Shown: positions 36,136 to 48,440 of the stretch, in pieces
How the letters are laid out: each line of letters starts with the position of its first letter
How positions within the stretch are numbered: position 1 is the first letter of the stretch
From: Gammaproteobacteria bacterium
Lineage (GTDB): Bacteria > Pseudomonadota > Gammaproteobacteria > Chromatiales > Chromatiaceae
Assembly: GCA_009929855.1 (NCBI GenBank)
Contig: RZZN01000013.1
Span: 1-64,000, forward strand
Direction of reading: 5' to 3'
DNA: 64,000 nt
The notes under the pieces: model-generated
The model's database searches: none
What the model was told of the DNA's origin: nothing
Seen by the model: the letters and a program-made list of their open reading frames with translations, nothing else
Translations under genes and position numbers: made by a program

Positions 36136-37482
36136 ATGACGAAACCAAAACACATTCTCTGTATCGCCCCAGCACCATCGGATCTGAGCGTCGCGGCCCT
36201 GTTGGACGAGCAAGGCATCGCTGTCGAGCTCACCGAGGCATCCTTTCCAGAGACCCTGAAGGCTGCCTTGGAACATCCCTCGCGCTGGGATCTCATCCTA
36301 TGTGATGCCACCAGCCATGTGGATCTGGGTGTCGACGCCTTCCTGGAGCCGGTTCGGCAGTCACTCGACGCTTCGCTGGTGCTGATCAAGGCCGCTGATA
36401 GCCCGCTGACACGCAATTTTGCCCTGCGCCTTGGCGCAGCGGATCTGGTCGCACGGGATGACCTGGACCACTTGCGGATGGTCTGTGAGCGAGAGCTGCT
36501 CAACAGCGCCATGCGCAAAGAGATCCGGGAGCTCCGCGAGTCGGCCACCGCGGCCACGCGCTACCCCATTGGCGACGCGGTGATGCTTCCAACCATAAAG
36601 GATATGAGCCCAGCTGGCAGAAAACGCTCTGAAGGCCATGACGAGAGACCCGAATCAGCGGTTCAGGCCCTGCCAGCCGAGACGGCACGGATTCGCGCGC
36701 TCATCGATGCCGGCGGTTTGACCTTGGAATTCCAGCCGATCATCTTGTTGCGGGGGGGCGAGGAACGCCTCGGGATGTTCGAGACGCTGGTGCGTCTGCG
36801 TGATGAGTCGGGTCATCTGCTCATGCCGGGTGAGTTTCTACAGATCGTGGCAGCGGCAGGCTGGATGAGCAAGATCGATCTCTGGATCCTACGCCGCGCC
36901 TTGGCGACCCTGAAGGAGATGCAAAGTGGGGGCCAAACCCAAGCGGTCCTTTTCATCAATGTGGCCACCGAGACCTTGCGCGCCGAGGCGGCCGCGAAGG
37001 CGATCGGTGCCTTCATCTCAGCCGCGCCGATCACGCCCGGATCGGTTGTGGTCGAGGTTCGAAAATCAGCCTTCACCGAAACTTCGTCGGCCGTGTCGCG
37101 GCTCGCGCGCATGCTGCGTGAGAAGGGCCATGGTCTTTTGATCGAGGACGCGAATGTCAACGACTGCGGCTTTCTGACCAGCCATCGCGACATCATCACC
37201 CATATCAAGCTCGAGCGCTCCATGATGCGGGGTCTGGTCGAGCGTTATGTGTCGCAAGACGCCGTGAACGACCTCGTGCGTTGCGCGAAAGACGCTGGCA
37301 TGTCGGTGATCGCCTTGGCGGTGGAGAATGCCGCGCTACTGCCGATGCTCTTCAGCGCGGGTGTCGATGCGATTCAAGGACATTTCGTCAGCATGCCCTA
37401 TCAAAACCTGATGTATCCGAGCATTCAGCGAGTCGAGTCGACCACGGGACCAGCCTGGCGCTCGGCTCGAGCCAAGGACTGA
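36136..37482 (+). CDS. degenerate receiver-EAL domain protein (probable c-di-GMP effector)
   Basis: The 448-residue protein has a receiver-like N-terminus (about residues 5-120) with D57 in LILCD but without the paired acids and lysine of a working receiver, a linker, and an EAL domain (about 185-425). The EAL domain keeps E216 (as ETL), N275, E307, D338, K358, E397 and Q414. The first D of the DD pair is E337, the loop-6 FGTG is replaced by ANVN, and the loop-6 anchoring glutamate after E307 is K310. Catalysis is therefore doubtful; c-di-GMP binding without hydrolysis, as in FimX, is my inference. Confidence 0.85.
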   Translation: MTKPKHILCIAPAPSDLSVAALLDEQGIAVELTEASFPETLKAALEHPSRWDLILCDATSHVDLGVDAFLEPVRQSLDASLVLIKAADSPLTRNFALRLGAADLVARDDLDHLRMVCERELLNSAMRKEIRELRESATAATRYPIGDAVMLPTIKDMSPAGRKRSEGHDERPESAVQALPAETARIRALIDAGGLTLEFQPIILLRGGEERLGMFETLVRLRDESGHLLMPGEFLQIVAAAGWMSKIDLWILRRALATLKEMQSGGQTQAVLFINVATETLRAEAAAKAIGAFISAAPITPGSVVVEVRKSAFTETSSAVSRLARMLREKGHGLLIEDANVNDCGFLTSHRDIITHIKLERSMMRGLVERYVSQDAVNDLVRCAKDAGMSVIALAVENAALLPMLFSAGVDAIQGHFVSMPYQNLMYPSIQRVESTTGPAWRSARAKD

Positions 37483-37510
37483 TCGAGTCAGTGGAGCGGC
37501 GACTCGGATG

Positions 37511-37546
37511 ATCCGTCAAGCCGCCATTTGACTGACGGATTTTTTT
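37511..37546 (+). terminator. rho-independent terminator after the EAL gene
   Basis: ATCCGTCA pairs with TGACGGAT, with further GTCAA/TTGAC pairing possible inside, followed by a T-run through 37546. It ends the EAL transcript 28 bp after its stop. Confidence 0.85.
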
Positions 37547-37589
37547 GCGTTTGCGTGCTTTCAGAGGCTGATTTTTCTCAATTTCGCGC

Positions 37590-37766
37590 TACACTATGCG
37601 ACAGAAACGACCCACGACCCCCGGATCTGGCACAGGATGTAGATCGCGTCACTGGGTTTCGATTGAGGTTCCGCTCCCAAGTCGAGTGGAGGTCAAGCTA
37701 GCCTCGCGATGAGGCTGGAGTTAAGTCAAGCCAACCGAGGTTGGTCCGTTAAGTGATGAGGTTGAT
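37590..37766 (+). promoter_or_regulatory. promoter and structured 5' leader of the cold-shock gene
   Basis: A -10-like TACACT (37590-37595) lies about 170 bp before the ATG, giving a long leader as in cspA genes. The leader contains hairpins AGCCTC-GCGAT-GAGGCT (37700-37716) and CCAACC-GA-GGTTGG (37731-37744), each preceded by GTCAAGC. Temperature-dependent folding is an inference from other cold-shock mRNAs. Confidence 0.5.
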
Positions 37767-37979
37767 ATGCCAGGCGAATTGGTTTCCGGGACGGTCAAGT
37801 GGTTCAATGACGAAAAGGGCTATGGTTTCATCGAGCGTGAAGGCGGAAAGGATGTCTTCGTCCATCACAGTGCCATCAATGGCAGTGGGCGCAAGACCCT
37901 GCTCGAAGGCCAAAAGGTCACCATGGAGGTGACGCAGGGCCCGAAAGGTCCGCAGGCCGAGAACGTCACGCCAGTCTGA
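37767..37979 (+). CDS. cold-shock domain protein (CspA family)
   Basis: This 70-residue single-domain protein binds single-stranded nucleic acid and acts as an RNA chaperone. RNP1 (KGYGFI) and RNP2 (VFVHH) are intact, and it begins with the usual [13 protein letters not shown] run. A family symbol cannot be assigned from sequence alone. It has its own promoter region and leader, and a hairpin follows in the convergent gap to mobA. Confidence 0.95.
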   Translation: MPGELVSGTVKWFNDEKGYGFIEREGGKDVFVHHSAINGSGRKTLLEGQKVTMEVTQGPKGPQAENVTPV

Positions 37980-38132
37980 AGGATCCAACGCGGAATCGTC
38001 GACATCGCCTCGATGTGGCATGGACGACTCGTCGCCTTTGGTGTCGATGTTCAGCCAATCCGTGAGTGTTCGACGATGTCCGCGAACCAATCTTCAGACC
38101 AGGGGCGAGCACTCGCGATCCACGAAGATCAG

Positions 38133-38156
38133 CCCCAAGGCGGTGGTGTCTTGGGG
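38133..38156. other. hairpin between convergent csp gene and mobA
   Basis: CCCCAAG pairs with CTTGGGG around a 10-base loop, nine bases before the mobA stop. No T-run is present. It may act as a weak bidirectional end structure. Confidence 0.4.
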
Positions 38157-38164
38157 TACAGCCT

Positions 38165-38833
38165 CTAGAGCTCGATCGTGTGCCGTCGGCGGGTTGCGAC
38201 CGCCGAGGGCCCTTGCATCGGGCGATCCTCATCGATCATGAAGCGAGCGGCCTGCTCCAGATCCAGGGGGAAGTTGATATTGAGCAGCGACTGCGGCTGA
38301 TCGGTGAGATCGGCCAAGCCGACCGGGTAGCGATCGATCCAATCACGCGCCCGGCGTCCGCCGCTCGCGATGAAGTCTGAAAGCAATTGAGCGAGTGCGA
38401 CAGGCTGAAGTGTATAGACATAGTGCCGCTCCTCGCCCAGTGTGGCGATCGCGATCCCCGGCTGTTGCGCGGGAAGTACGCTCACCAAGCGCTGAACCAA
38501 GTCGCGCGCCAACAAGGGGCCGTCGCAGGGCACCGTGACGATCCATTCGGTCCGTGCAGCACGCATGGCCGCGAGCATTCCTACGAGCGGGCCCTGATGG
38601 TCCGCCATCTGATCTGTCACGATCTCGACGCCATAGCGTCCGTATGACTCGAGATTGCGGTTGGCACTCACCATGATGGCGTGCACTTGAGGGGTCAATC
38701 GCCGCAAGACATGATCGATCAGTGGACGGCCAGCGATCTCGATGAGTCCCTTGTCCAGGCCACCCATGCGCTGTCCGCGACCGCCCGCGAGCACCACTCC
38801 CGTGATGGTTGGATTGGACGGCGCGGCAGGCAT
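38165..38833 (-). CDS. mobA: molybdenum cofactor guanylyltransferase MobA
   Basis: MobA attaches GMP to molybdopterin to give the bis-MGD cofactor of DMSO-reductase-family enzymes. The 222-residue product has the nucleotidyltransferase signature LAGGRGQRMGGLDKGL near the N-terminus, the VPCDGPLL metal-site region and the NINFP C-terminal motif. The ATG at 38833 matches the family start; earlier codons are not conserved. psiE lies 13 bp upstream on the same strand. Confidence 0.93.
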   Translation of the reverse strand: MPAAPSNPTITGVVLAGGRGQRMGGLDKGLIEIAGRPLIDHVLRRLTPQVHAIMVSANRNLESYGRYGVEIVTDQMADHQGPLVGMLAAMRAARTEWIVTVPCDGPLLARDLVQRLVSVLPAQQPGIAIATLGEERHYVYTLQPVALAQLLSDFIASGGRRARDWIDRYPVGLADLTDQPQSLLNINFPLDLEQAARFMIDEDRPMQGPSAVATRRRHTIEL

Positions 38834-38846
38834 GCGCGCGACTGGC

Positions 38847-39275
38847 TCAATCCGCCGATGATTGGTGATGGGTCTTCTCGCCTGTGATCCGCATATGGCC
38901 AACGTGAGTCACAAGAACGGCGGCGGCGATGATCAGGATGGCCGCCGATGTCGCAATGATCTCGAGCTCGGTGATGTTCTTCATGTCGAGGATCAGATGA
39001 CGCGCGAGCGCAACCATCGCGATATAGAGCGGCATCCGGATCGGGAGACTTCCAGATTCGAGATAGACGCCGACCATTGCCAGGACCTCGAGATAGATGA
39101 ACAAGAGCAGCAGGTCGGCCAGCGAGACCTCGCGCTTGGCCACCATCTCGAGCACCTCCTGTGCACCGGCGATCAGCGTGGCGATCGCGATCACCAGCAG
39201 TCCGAGCATCTCGACCCAGGTGAGCATTCGCGTCCCACCGGAGACCAATTTGGAGTGCGCGTGCCTCTCGATCAT
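38847..39275 (-). CDS. PsiE-family membrane protein
   Basis: The 142-residue protein has four predicted membrane segments and matches the phosphate-starvation-inducible PsiE family in layout, including GVYLESGSLPIRMPLYIAMVALARHLI, the most conserved part of that family. Function is not established. A second possible start is M17. It lies just upstream of mobA, so the two may share a transcript. No Pho box was recognised. Confidence 0.8.
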   Translation of the reverse strand: MIERHAHSKLVSGGTRMLTWVEMLGLLVIAIATLIAGAQEVLEMVAKREVSLADLLLLFIYLEVLAMVGVYLESGSLPIRMPLYIAMVALARHLILDMKNITELEIIATSAAILIIAAAVLVTHVGHMRITGEKTHHQSSAD

Positions 39276-39390
39276 CTGGTCGCTCGATGTTCGTCGTGTG
39301 TCGGATTGGGACTTTCACCGATCTGAGCGCGCCCGTTCAATGACAGGGCCTCGACTGACCACTGATCGGGGTTGGTGTGTCGTGCATCCC

Positions 39391-40815
39391 TCATGAGCGT
39401 GATGAACCTGATCCACGCGGATAGATCAGTATGAGCTCGTCCATGTTGATGCGGTCATCGGAAAGATGATTCCAGCGCTGGATCTCCTTCACGGTCACGC
39501 CATAGCGCCGCGCTAGCTTCTTGATCGAATCACCCTTCTCCACGCGATGGGTGATGGGTTGGCCCGCGCCGCTAGATTGGATCTTGATGCGTTGCCCCGC
39601 GCGCAATTGATCGTGCGGATTCAGTCCATTGGCCTTGGCGAGGTTGGTCGCGTCGACGCCTTGCTGGCGCGCGATCGTCTTCAGGGTCTCGCCGCTCTTG
39701 ACAGTGTGGACGCGGACGTGCGCGCGGTCGAGGCGACTGGATCGGGCCGACGTGCTGCTCCCGGGCGCGGCAAGATGTGCTAGGGCGGGCATGATCTGCG
39801 CGCCGTCGATCTGCTTGCGTGCGCGCTCACCGGTGCCTGCTGGGATCAGGATGTGGCTCGGTCCATCGGGTGATGTCCGACCGAGCTTGTACGCGGGGTT
39901 CAAACGCTGCAGCTCGCTCAATTGGACGCCGGTGACCGTCGCGACACGCTGCAGGTCGAGACTGCGTTCGGTGCGCAGCACCTCGAGCTGAGGGCGATCG
40001 GGCACGATCGGCAGCGGGGTGCCATGACCCTGCGGATTGGCGACCAGGCGAGCCGTGGCCAAGATCTGGGGAACATACTGTCGAGTCTCCTCAGGGAGGC
40101 TCAGCGACCAAAAGTCAGTGGGCCGACCCTCGCGGCGATTGGCGGCCTGCGCCGCGGCGACACATCCAGGCCCGCAGTTGTAGGCTGCCATGGTCAGCGC
40201 CCAGTCGCCGTCGAAGCGACGGTTGAGCTGCTCGAGATAATCCAGTGCCGCGCCGGTGGATGCGAGTAGATCGCGCCGTCCGTCGTACCAGGTGTCCTGA
40301 CGCAGCCCCATCTCGCGGCCCGTGTAAGGCATGAACTGCCAAATCCCGGCCGCGGATTTGGGTGAGGTGGCGGTGGGGTTGAAGCGGCTCTCGACATGGG
40401 GGAGGAATGCCAACTCCATCGGGAGGTCACGCCGCTCGATCTCGTTGACGATGACATGAATGTAGGGAGTGGCTCGTTGCGCCATTCGCTCCAGATACCG
40501 AGGATCACGCCGGAAGCGCTCTACTGTGGTATCGATACGCTGATTGGCGTGCAGGTCCAGACGCAGACCCGAGCGGACTCGCGTCCAGAGATCCCCGGAT
40601 GGGGAGGGCCGGCCAGATCGGGGTACCCCGCCACGCTCGGCCACGACAACGTCCACGGCAGGACGAACATAGCCATATTCACGCGCCGAGACCATTCCGG
40701 AATAGGATGGGTCGGCATTCGAATCGACGTGCTCGCTGGTAGCGCAGCCACTCAGTAGCAGGCTGAGCAGTCCGATTGTGCCGAACAACGGCACAAGGCC
40801 GGCGACATTGGCCAT
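39391..40815 (-). CDS. mltD: membrane-bound lytic murein transglycosylase D
   Basis: MltD is an outer-membrane lipoprotein that cleaves peptidoglycan glycan strands. The 474-residue product has a lipoprotein signal ending LLSGC (C24), an SLT domain with the catalytic glutamate in HVESRFNPTATS followed by SAAGIWQFMP, and two C-terminal LysM repeats (about residues 365-410 and 420-465). It is divergent from yafS-rnhA-dnaQ; in E. coli mltD is also next to this group. Confidence 0.95.
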   Translation of the reverse strand: MANVAGLVPLFGTIGLLSLLLSGCATSEHVDSNADPSYSGMVSAREYGYVRPAVDVVVAERGGVPRSGRPSPSGDLWTRVRSGLRLDLHANQRIDTTVERFRRDPRYLERMAQRATPYIHVIVNEIERRDLPMELAFLPHVESRFNPTATSPKSAAGIWQFMPYTGREMGLRQDTWYDGRRDLLASTGAALDYLEQLNRRFDGDWALTMAAYNCGPGCVAAAQAANRREGRPTDFWSLSLPEETRQYVPQILATARLVANPQGHGTPLPIVPDRPQLEVLRTERSLDLQRVATVTGVQLSELQRLNPAYKLGRTSPDGPSHILIPAGTGERARKQIDGAQIMPALAHLAAPGSSTSARSSRLDRAHVRVHTVKSGETLKTIARQQGVDATNLAKANGLNPHDQLRAGQRIKIQSSGAGQPITHRVEKGDSIKKLARRYGVTVKEIQRWNHLSDDRINMDELILIYPRGSGSSRS

Positions 40816-40990
40816 AATCCCCCCAAAAATTCCCAGTAAGTGCCTGATTAGTCGAGTTTTCTGAGAATCGTTTCGGCATCATACCCAAAGCCACTTGCCA
40901 ATTCCAGCGCTGATTGGCTGAAATTTTCGAAGCACAGACGACAGCGCTTGCGATCAGGGTTAACATGCCCTCTCGCATGAGGCACTCCCA

Positions 40991-41752
40991 ATGACTGATT
41001 CCGCGAGCCAGGCATCGGCGCTGGCAAGCCTGCAAGACTGGTACCGCTCGCCCCTCGGGGCGGATGTCGCGGCGCTCGAGAGCGTCCGGATCGAGCGTCA
41101 GCTCAATGATACGTTCGGCTACTACCTGGTACAGGTGGGGGTCACCGAGACCTTTCGCGAGGCGCTCGCCGCCAGCCGGATTCGGCACCGGATCCTGATG
41201 TCTTGCCAGCCGGAGGACCGGGTCGCTGGACGCCAGATCGTTGGGCTGCCCAATCGATTACCCTTTGCCGCCGATTCGATCGATGCCATGTTCTTGCCGC
41301 ACACGCTGGATTTCTGGCCCGAGCCGCGGGCGGCCATGCGTGAGGTCGAGCGCGTCCTGATCCCGGAAGGGCGGGTGATCATCATGGGCTTCAACATGTT
41401 CAGTGCCTGGGGGCTCTGGTCGCTGTTGCGCCGGCGCAACCATGCCCCGTGGAACGGGCGTTTCCGCGCTGCCTACCAGATCGAGGGATGGTTGTCCGAG
41501 TTGGGTTTCGATATCGAGATGCGTGAGCACATCCTCTTCAGACTGCCCATTCGTGGTGCGCTGGGTCCGAGCCATACCGTGCTCGATCGGATGGGCGAGC
41601 GGCTTTGGCCGATCCTGGGCGGTGTCTATTTGATTCGCGCCGTGAAGCGGGTCGCCACCCTGACCCCATTGCGGCCCTCTTGGCGCCGTCGCCGGGTGCT
41701 GCTGCCCAGCCGTGCCGTCGAGCCCACGGCACGAGGCACCGGGCGTGTCTGA
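40991..41752 (+). CDS. SAM-dependent methyltransferase, YafS-like
   Basis: This 253-residue type 11 methyltransferase-like protein has [20 protein letters not shown] and the helix [19 protein letters not shown]. The SAM-binding glycine motif is weak, as in YafS. Its place before rnhA and dnaQ is the same as yafS in E. coli, which supports orthology. The substrate is unknown. The stop overlaps the GTG of rnhA. Confidence 0.82.
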   Translation: MTDSASQASALASLQDWYRSPLGADVAALESVRIERQLNDTFGYYLVQVGVTETFREALAASRIRHRILMSCQPEDRVAGRQIVGLPNRLPFAADSIDAMFLPHTLDFWPEPRAAMREVERVLIPEGRVIIMGFNMFSAWGLWSLLRRRNHAPWNGRFRAAYQIEGWLSELGFDIEMREHILFRLPIRGALGPSHTVLDRMGERLWPILGGVYLIRAVKRVATLTPLRPSWRRRRVLLPSRAVEPTARGTGRV

Positions 41753-42176
41753 TTGTGTGCGCGCCTTCACTGATGGTGCCTGCAAGGGCAACCCCGGACC
41801 GGGTGGTTGGGGCGTGCTCTTGCGCTGGGGCGAGGTCGAGAAGGAGCTGCACGGTGGAGAGCAGGAAACAACCAACAATCGCATGGAGCTGACGGCGGTC
41901 ATCATGGCCCTGGAGGCACTGAAGCGTCCAACCTGCATCGAGATCCTGACCGATTCGCAATATGTCAAGCGCGGAGTGGAGGAGTGGATGCCGCGCTGGA
42001 AGCGCAACGGCTGGCTGACCGCCGAGCGGCAGCCGGTGAAGAATCGCGACTTGTGGGAGCGCCTCGACAGTGCACTGGGTGCCCATCGAGTCCGCTGGCA
42101 GTGGGTCAAGGGGCACTCCGGCCATCGTGACAACGAGCGCGCCGATCGGCTTGCCAACCTTGGGATCAGGAGATAG
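41745..42176 (+). CDS. rnhA: ribonuclease HI
   Basis: RNase HI degrades the RNA strand of RNA-DNA hybrids. The 143-residue protein from the GTG at 41745 keeps D10, E48, D70, H124 and D134 at exactly the E. coli positions, which supports this start over an earlier GTG at 41712. Eight bases overlap the yafS-like gene. The C-terminus is about 12 residues shorter than in E. coli. dnaQ follows after four bases. Confidence 0.96.
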   Translation: MSDCVRAFTDGACKGNPGPGGWGVLLRWGEVEKELHGGEQETTNNRMELTAVIMALEALKRPTCIEILTDSQYVKRGVEEWMPRWKRNGWLTAERQPVKNRDLWERLDSALGAHRVRWQWVKGHSGHRDNERADRLANLGIRR

Positions 42177-42180
42177 TCCT

Positions 42181-42915
42181 GTGCGACAGCTCGTGCTGGA
42201 TACCGAGACGACCGGTCTCGACCCGCTTGAGGGGCACCGCATCATCGAGATCGGGTGCGTCGAGCTGGTCGATCGTCGTCTGACCGGTCACAACTTTCAC
42301 CAATATCTCCAACCCGATCGTGAGATCGAGGCCGGCGCCTCGGACGTGCATGGCATCACCACCGAATTCCTGCGCGATCAGCCACGGTTTGCCGAGGTGG
42401 CCGAGCGCTTCCTCGCCTATGTCCAAGGGGCCGAGCTGATCATCCACAATGCCGCCTTCGACGTGGGCTTCATCGACCACGAATTGGCCAATTGGCGCAC
42501 GGGCGCGCCCCGGATCGGCGAGATCTGCGAGATCACCGACACCCTGACGATGGCGCGCCGACTTCATCCAGGGCAGCGCAACAGTCTCGACGCGCTGTGC
42601 AAGCGATACGCGATCGACAATCGTCATCGCGATCTGCACGGCGCCTTGCTCGATGCCGAGATCCTGGCCAATGTCTACCTGGCGATGACCGGTGGGCAGG
42701 TCGCGTTCAGCCTTGGCGGCGAGGTTGCCCTGGACGCGCAGGAACGCTCCGCGGTGGCTCGGCGCGGCCAGATCGACCCCAAGCGACCACCCCTGCGTGT
42801 CGTCCGGGCCGATCCTGACGCCCTCGCCGCCCATGCGCGACGGCTCGCCGTCATTGAAGATGCCAGTCCCAAGGGTTGTCTCTGGTTGAGCCTCGGGGAG
42901 GCTCGGTCGGACTAG
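42181..42915 (+). CDS. dnaQ: DNA polymerase III epsilon subunit (3'-5' proofreading exonuclease)
   Basis: DnaQ is the proofreading subunit of the replicative polymerase. The 244-residue product from GTG has the Exo I motif LDTETTGLDP (D7, E9), Exo II HNAAFDVGF and Exo III with H and D in HRDLHGALLDAE. E. coli DnaQ has 243 residues. The C-terminal tail that binds PolC is present. It is convergent with fnr, and the two stop codons share the bases CTAG. Confidence 0.95.
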   Translation: MRQLVLDTETTGLDPLEGHRIIEIGCVELVDRRLTGHNFHQYLQPDREIEAGASDVHGITTEFLRDQPRFAEVAERFLAYVQGAELIIHNAAFDVGFIDHELANWRTGAPRIGEICEITDTLTMARRLHPGQRNSLDALCKRYAIDNRHRDLHGALLDAEILANVYLAMTGGQVAFSLGGEVALDAQERSAVARRGQIDPKRPPLRVVRADPDALAAHARRLAVIEDASPKGCLWLSLGEARSD

Positions 42916-43673
42916 GTGTGCTGTTGATGCTGGCGACGGCTCTGACCGGCTCCGCCAACCAGCAACTCGAGCGATCGGACGTCGAGGATCTCGATATGCT
43001 TGCGGTCGACACGCATCAGACCCTCTTCCTGAAAGCGCGTGAAGATGCGGCTGACGGTCTCCACCGCCAGGCCGAGATAATTGCCGATCTCGTGACGCGA
43101 CATGCTCAGATAGAAATCGGTCGAGGATAGACCGCGTTTGTGGAGTCGTTTCGAGATGCTGAGCAGGAAGACCGCGAGACGCTCATCCGCGCTCTTCTTG
43201 CCCAGGAGCAGGAGCATGTCGGTCTCGTGCGCGATCTCTTTGCTGAGCAGGCGATACATCTGGTGCTGCAGGCTGGGGATGATCGCGGTCAGCTCCTCGA
43301 GGCGCGGAAACGGGATCTCGCAGATGGCAGAGGTCTCGAGCACCTTCGCCGAGCAGACATGCGTATCACGCTCGATCGCGTCAAGCCCGATGAGCTCGCC
43401 GGGAAGATGAAAGCCGAGGACCTGCTCCGCGCCTTCCTTGCTCGGTGCGAATGTCTTCACCGAGCCGGTCTTGACGACATAGAGCGACTTGAAGCGATCT
43501 CCCTTGCGAAAGATCAGATCACCTCGGTGCAGCGGGCGCGTGCGCTTGATGAGCTCATCGAGCCGCTCGACGTCGCCAGACTCCAGCCCCATCGGAAGAC
43601 ACAGCGAAGCCAGCGTGCAGTGCCTGCAGGCCACCCGAATCGACTCCAACGAGATCACTTTACGCTGGCTCAC
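42912..43673 (-). CDS. fnr: oxygen-sensing transcriptional regulator FNR (Anr type)
   Basis: FNR is a CRP-family regulator with an O2-labile [4Fe-4S] cluster. Ligands C16, C19 and C25 (C-x2-C-x5-C) and C118 (in TSAICEIPF) match E. coli C20, C23, C29 and C122; an extra C107 is present. The recognition helix has E205, S208 and R209 (VETVSR), which read TTGAT half-sites. It starts at GTG with GGGGAG seven bases upstream. A perfect FNR box overlaps its promoter. Likely targets are the cbb3 and anaerobic genes. Confidence 0.96.
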   Translation of the reverse strand: MSQRKVISLESIRVACRHCTLASLCLPMGLESGDVERLDELIKRTRPLHRGDLIFRKGDRFKSLYVVKTGSVKTFAPSKEGAEQVLGFHLPGELIGLDAIERDTHVCSAKVLETSAICEIPFPRLEELTAIIPSLQHQMYRLLSKEIAHETDMLLLLGKKSADERLAVFLLSISKRLHKRGLSSTDFYLSMSRHEIGNYLGLAVETVSRIFTRFQEEGLMRVDRKHIEILDVRSLELLVGGAGQSRRQHQQHT

Positions 43674-43702
43674 AACGTCGCTCCCCGGTCAGAAGTCCGA
43701 TG

Positions 43703-43731
43703 ATTTTGAACCCTTGTTTGATCTGGATCAA
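43703..43731 (-). promoter_or_regulatory. fnr promoter with overlapping FNR box
   Basis: TTGATCTGGATCAA (43718-43731) matches the FNR consensus TTGATNNNNATCAA in all ten fixed positions. On the minus strand its TTGATC also serves as a -35 hexamer, with CAAAAT (43708-43703) as -10 after a 17-bp spacer. FNR bound here would block RNA polymerase, so autorepression is predicted. Confidence 0.8.
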
Positions 43732-43772
43732 GTGATCCTGTCGTCAAGGCTGGATTGCTGGAGACACGGCGC

Positions 43773-43792
43773 TGCCAAGCCGTCGCTTGGCA
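43773..43792. other. hairpin upstream of fnr
   Basis: A perfect 8-bp stem (TGCCAAGC / GCTTGGCA) with a CGTC loop lies between the terminator of the Gly/Tyr-rich gene and the fnr promoter. It could be a second operator or part of an upstream transcript. Confidence 0.45.
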
Positions 43793-43851
43793 TCATTGCT
43801 GCGTCGATCATTCCGCCGACGGGGATGCCGAGCGGTCGCGGCGTTCGGCAC

Positions 43852-43879
43852 AAAAAAAACCGCGCCCCGAAGGGCGCGG
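43852..43879 (-). terminator. rho-independent terminator of the Gly/Tyr-rich gene
   Basis: On the minus strand an 8-bp GC stem (CCGCGCCC / GGGCGCGG) with a TTCG tetraloop is followed by eight T. It insulates fnr from the upstream gene. Confidence 0.92.
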
Positions 43880-43917
43880 CTAGGTCAAGCACGCTCGGCG
43901 ATCCCGAGGTGCAAGTG

Positions 43918-44319
43918 CTACTTGGCCTCGCCGGTGTTGGGCGCCATCGGCATGCCATACGGCGCGCCATACGGCATTCCATAGGGCGCACCGTAGGGGG
44001 CGCCATAGCCATAACCCGGATAACCATAACCACCGTAGTAGGGGTCAGCATACCCATAGCCACGTCCGTAGCCATAGCCACGACCGCGTCCCAATCCGCG
44101 GCCGCCGCCGCTCATGTTCATGTTGAAGTCACCCCAACCGTCGCCCAGCATGTCGCCGAACATATCACCCAAGCCGGAGCCGTAGCCGGAGCCGGGGCCG
44201 TAGCCGCCGTAGCCTGGACCACCCCAACCCGGGCCCCACCAGGCCTGGGCGGCGCTCATTGAGAGCGCGGCACTTCCCGCGATCGCGGCGACGCCGATCA
44301 ACTTGGCAAACTGGCGCAT
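43918..44319 (-). CDS. exported Gly/Tyr-rich protein, candidate sulfur-globule protein
   Basis: The 133-residue protein has a clear Sec signal peptide (cleavage near SAAQA-WW). The mature part is dominated by Gly, Tyr, Pro and Trp, including [15 protein letters not shown] and C-terminal PYGAPYGMP repeats, and contains no cysteine. Composition, size and export fit the coat proteins of periplasmic sulfur globules in Chromatiaceae, but sequence similarity could not be tested. A strong site (AAAGAGGAG) and its own terminator suggest high expression as a single gene. Alternative: an outer-surface or spore-coat-like structural protein. Confidence 0.7.
   Translation of the reverse strand: MRQFAKLIGVAAIAGSAALSMSAAQAWWGPGWGGPGYGGYGPGSGYGSGLGDMFGDMLGDGWGDFNMNMSGGGRGLGRGRGYGYGRGYGYADPYYGGYGYPGYGYGAPYGAPYGMPYGAPYGMPMAPNTGEAK
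43950..44012 (-). repeat. in-gene tandem repeats encoding PYGAPYGMP units
   Basis: About five degenerate copies of a 12-15 base unit (GCGCCATACGG-like on the plus strand) encode alternating PYGA and PYGM tetrapeptides near the protein C-terminus. Copy-number change by slippage is possible. Confidence 0.6.
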
Positions 44320-44345
44320 GACTAGCTACTCCTCTTTGTGGATGC

Positions 44346-44370
44346 TCATCGAATAAGACATTCATCGAAT
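44346..44370. repeat. 9-bp direct repeat upstream of the Gly/Tyr-rich gene
   Basis: TCATCGAAT occurs at 44346-44354 and 44362-44370, a 16-bp period, about 30-50 bp before the gene start. It may be a regulator site or part of the promoter. Confidence 0.35.
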
Positions 44371-44512
44371 TTCGACACGAGACCGACGCGGAAGGCCCGC
44401 GCGGCGCCGTGAGCGTGTTCCGTCTACGCGAAACGACGTCGACTATACGCGGCTCGCTCGCCCGAGTGCAAGGTCGGCGCGCCGCGGTGCGTGAGCGTGC
44501 GCTTCGCATTGA

Positions 44513-47082
<2,570 letters not shown>

Positions 47083-47119
47083 GCATCATCCGGTCCGTTA
47101 CGCGGCAAAACATTCATGA

Positions 47120-48418
<1,299 letters not shown>

Positions 48419-48440
48419 GGGATGGTTGTCGCGGCTCGCA

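Noticed and set aside
43918..44319. Gly/Tyr-rich frame as a low-complexity artefact
   Set aside because: It has a proper signal peptide, a strong ribosome-binding site, a stop followed by a perfect terminator and no competing frame, so it is a real gene.
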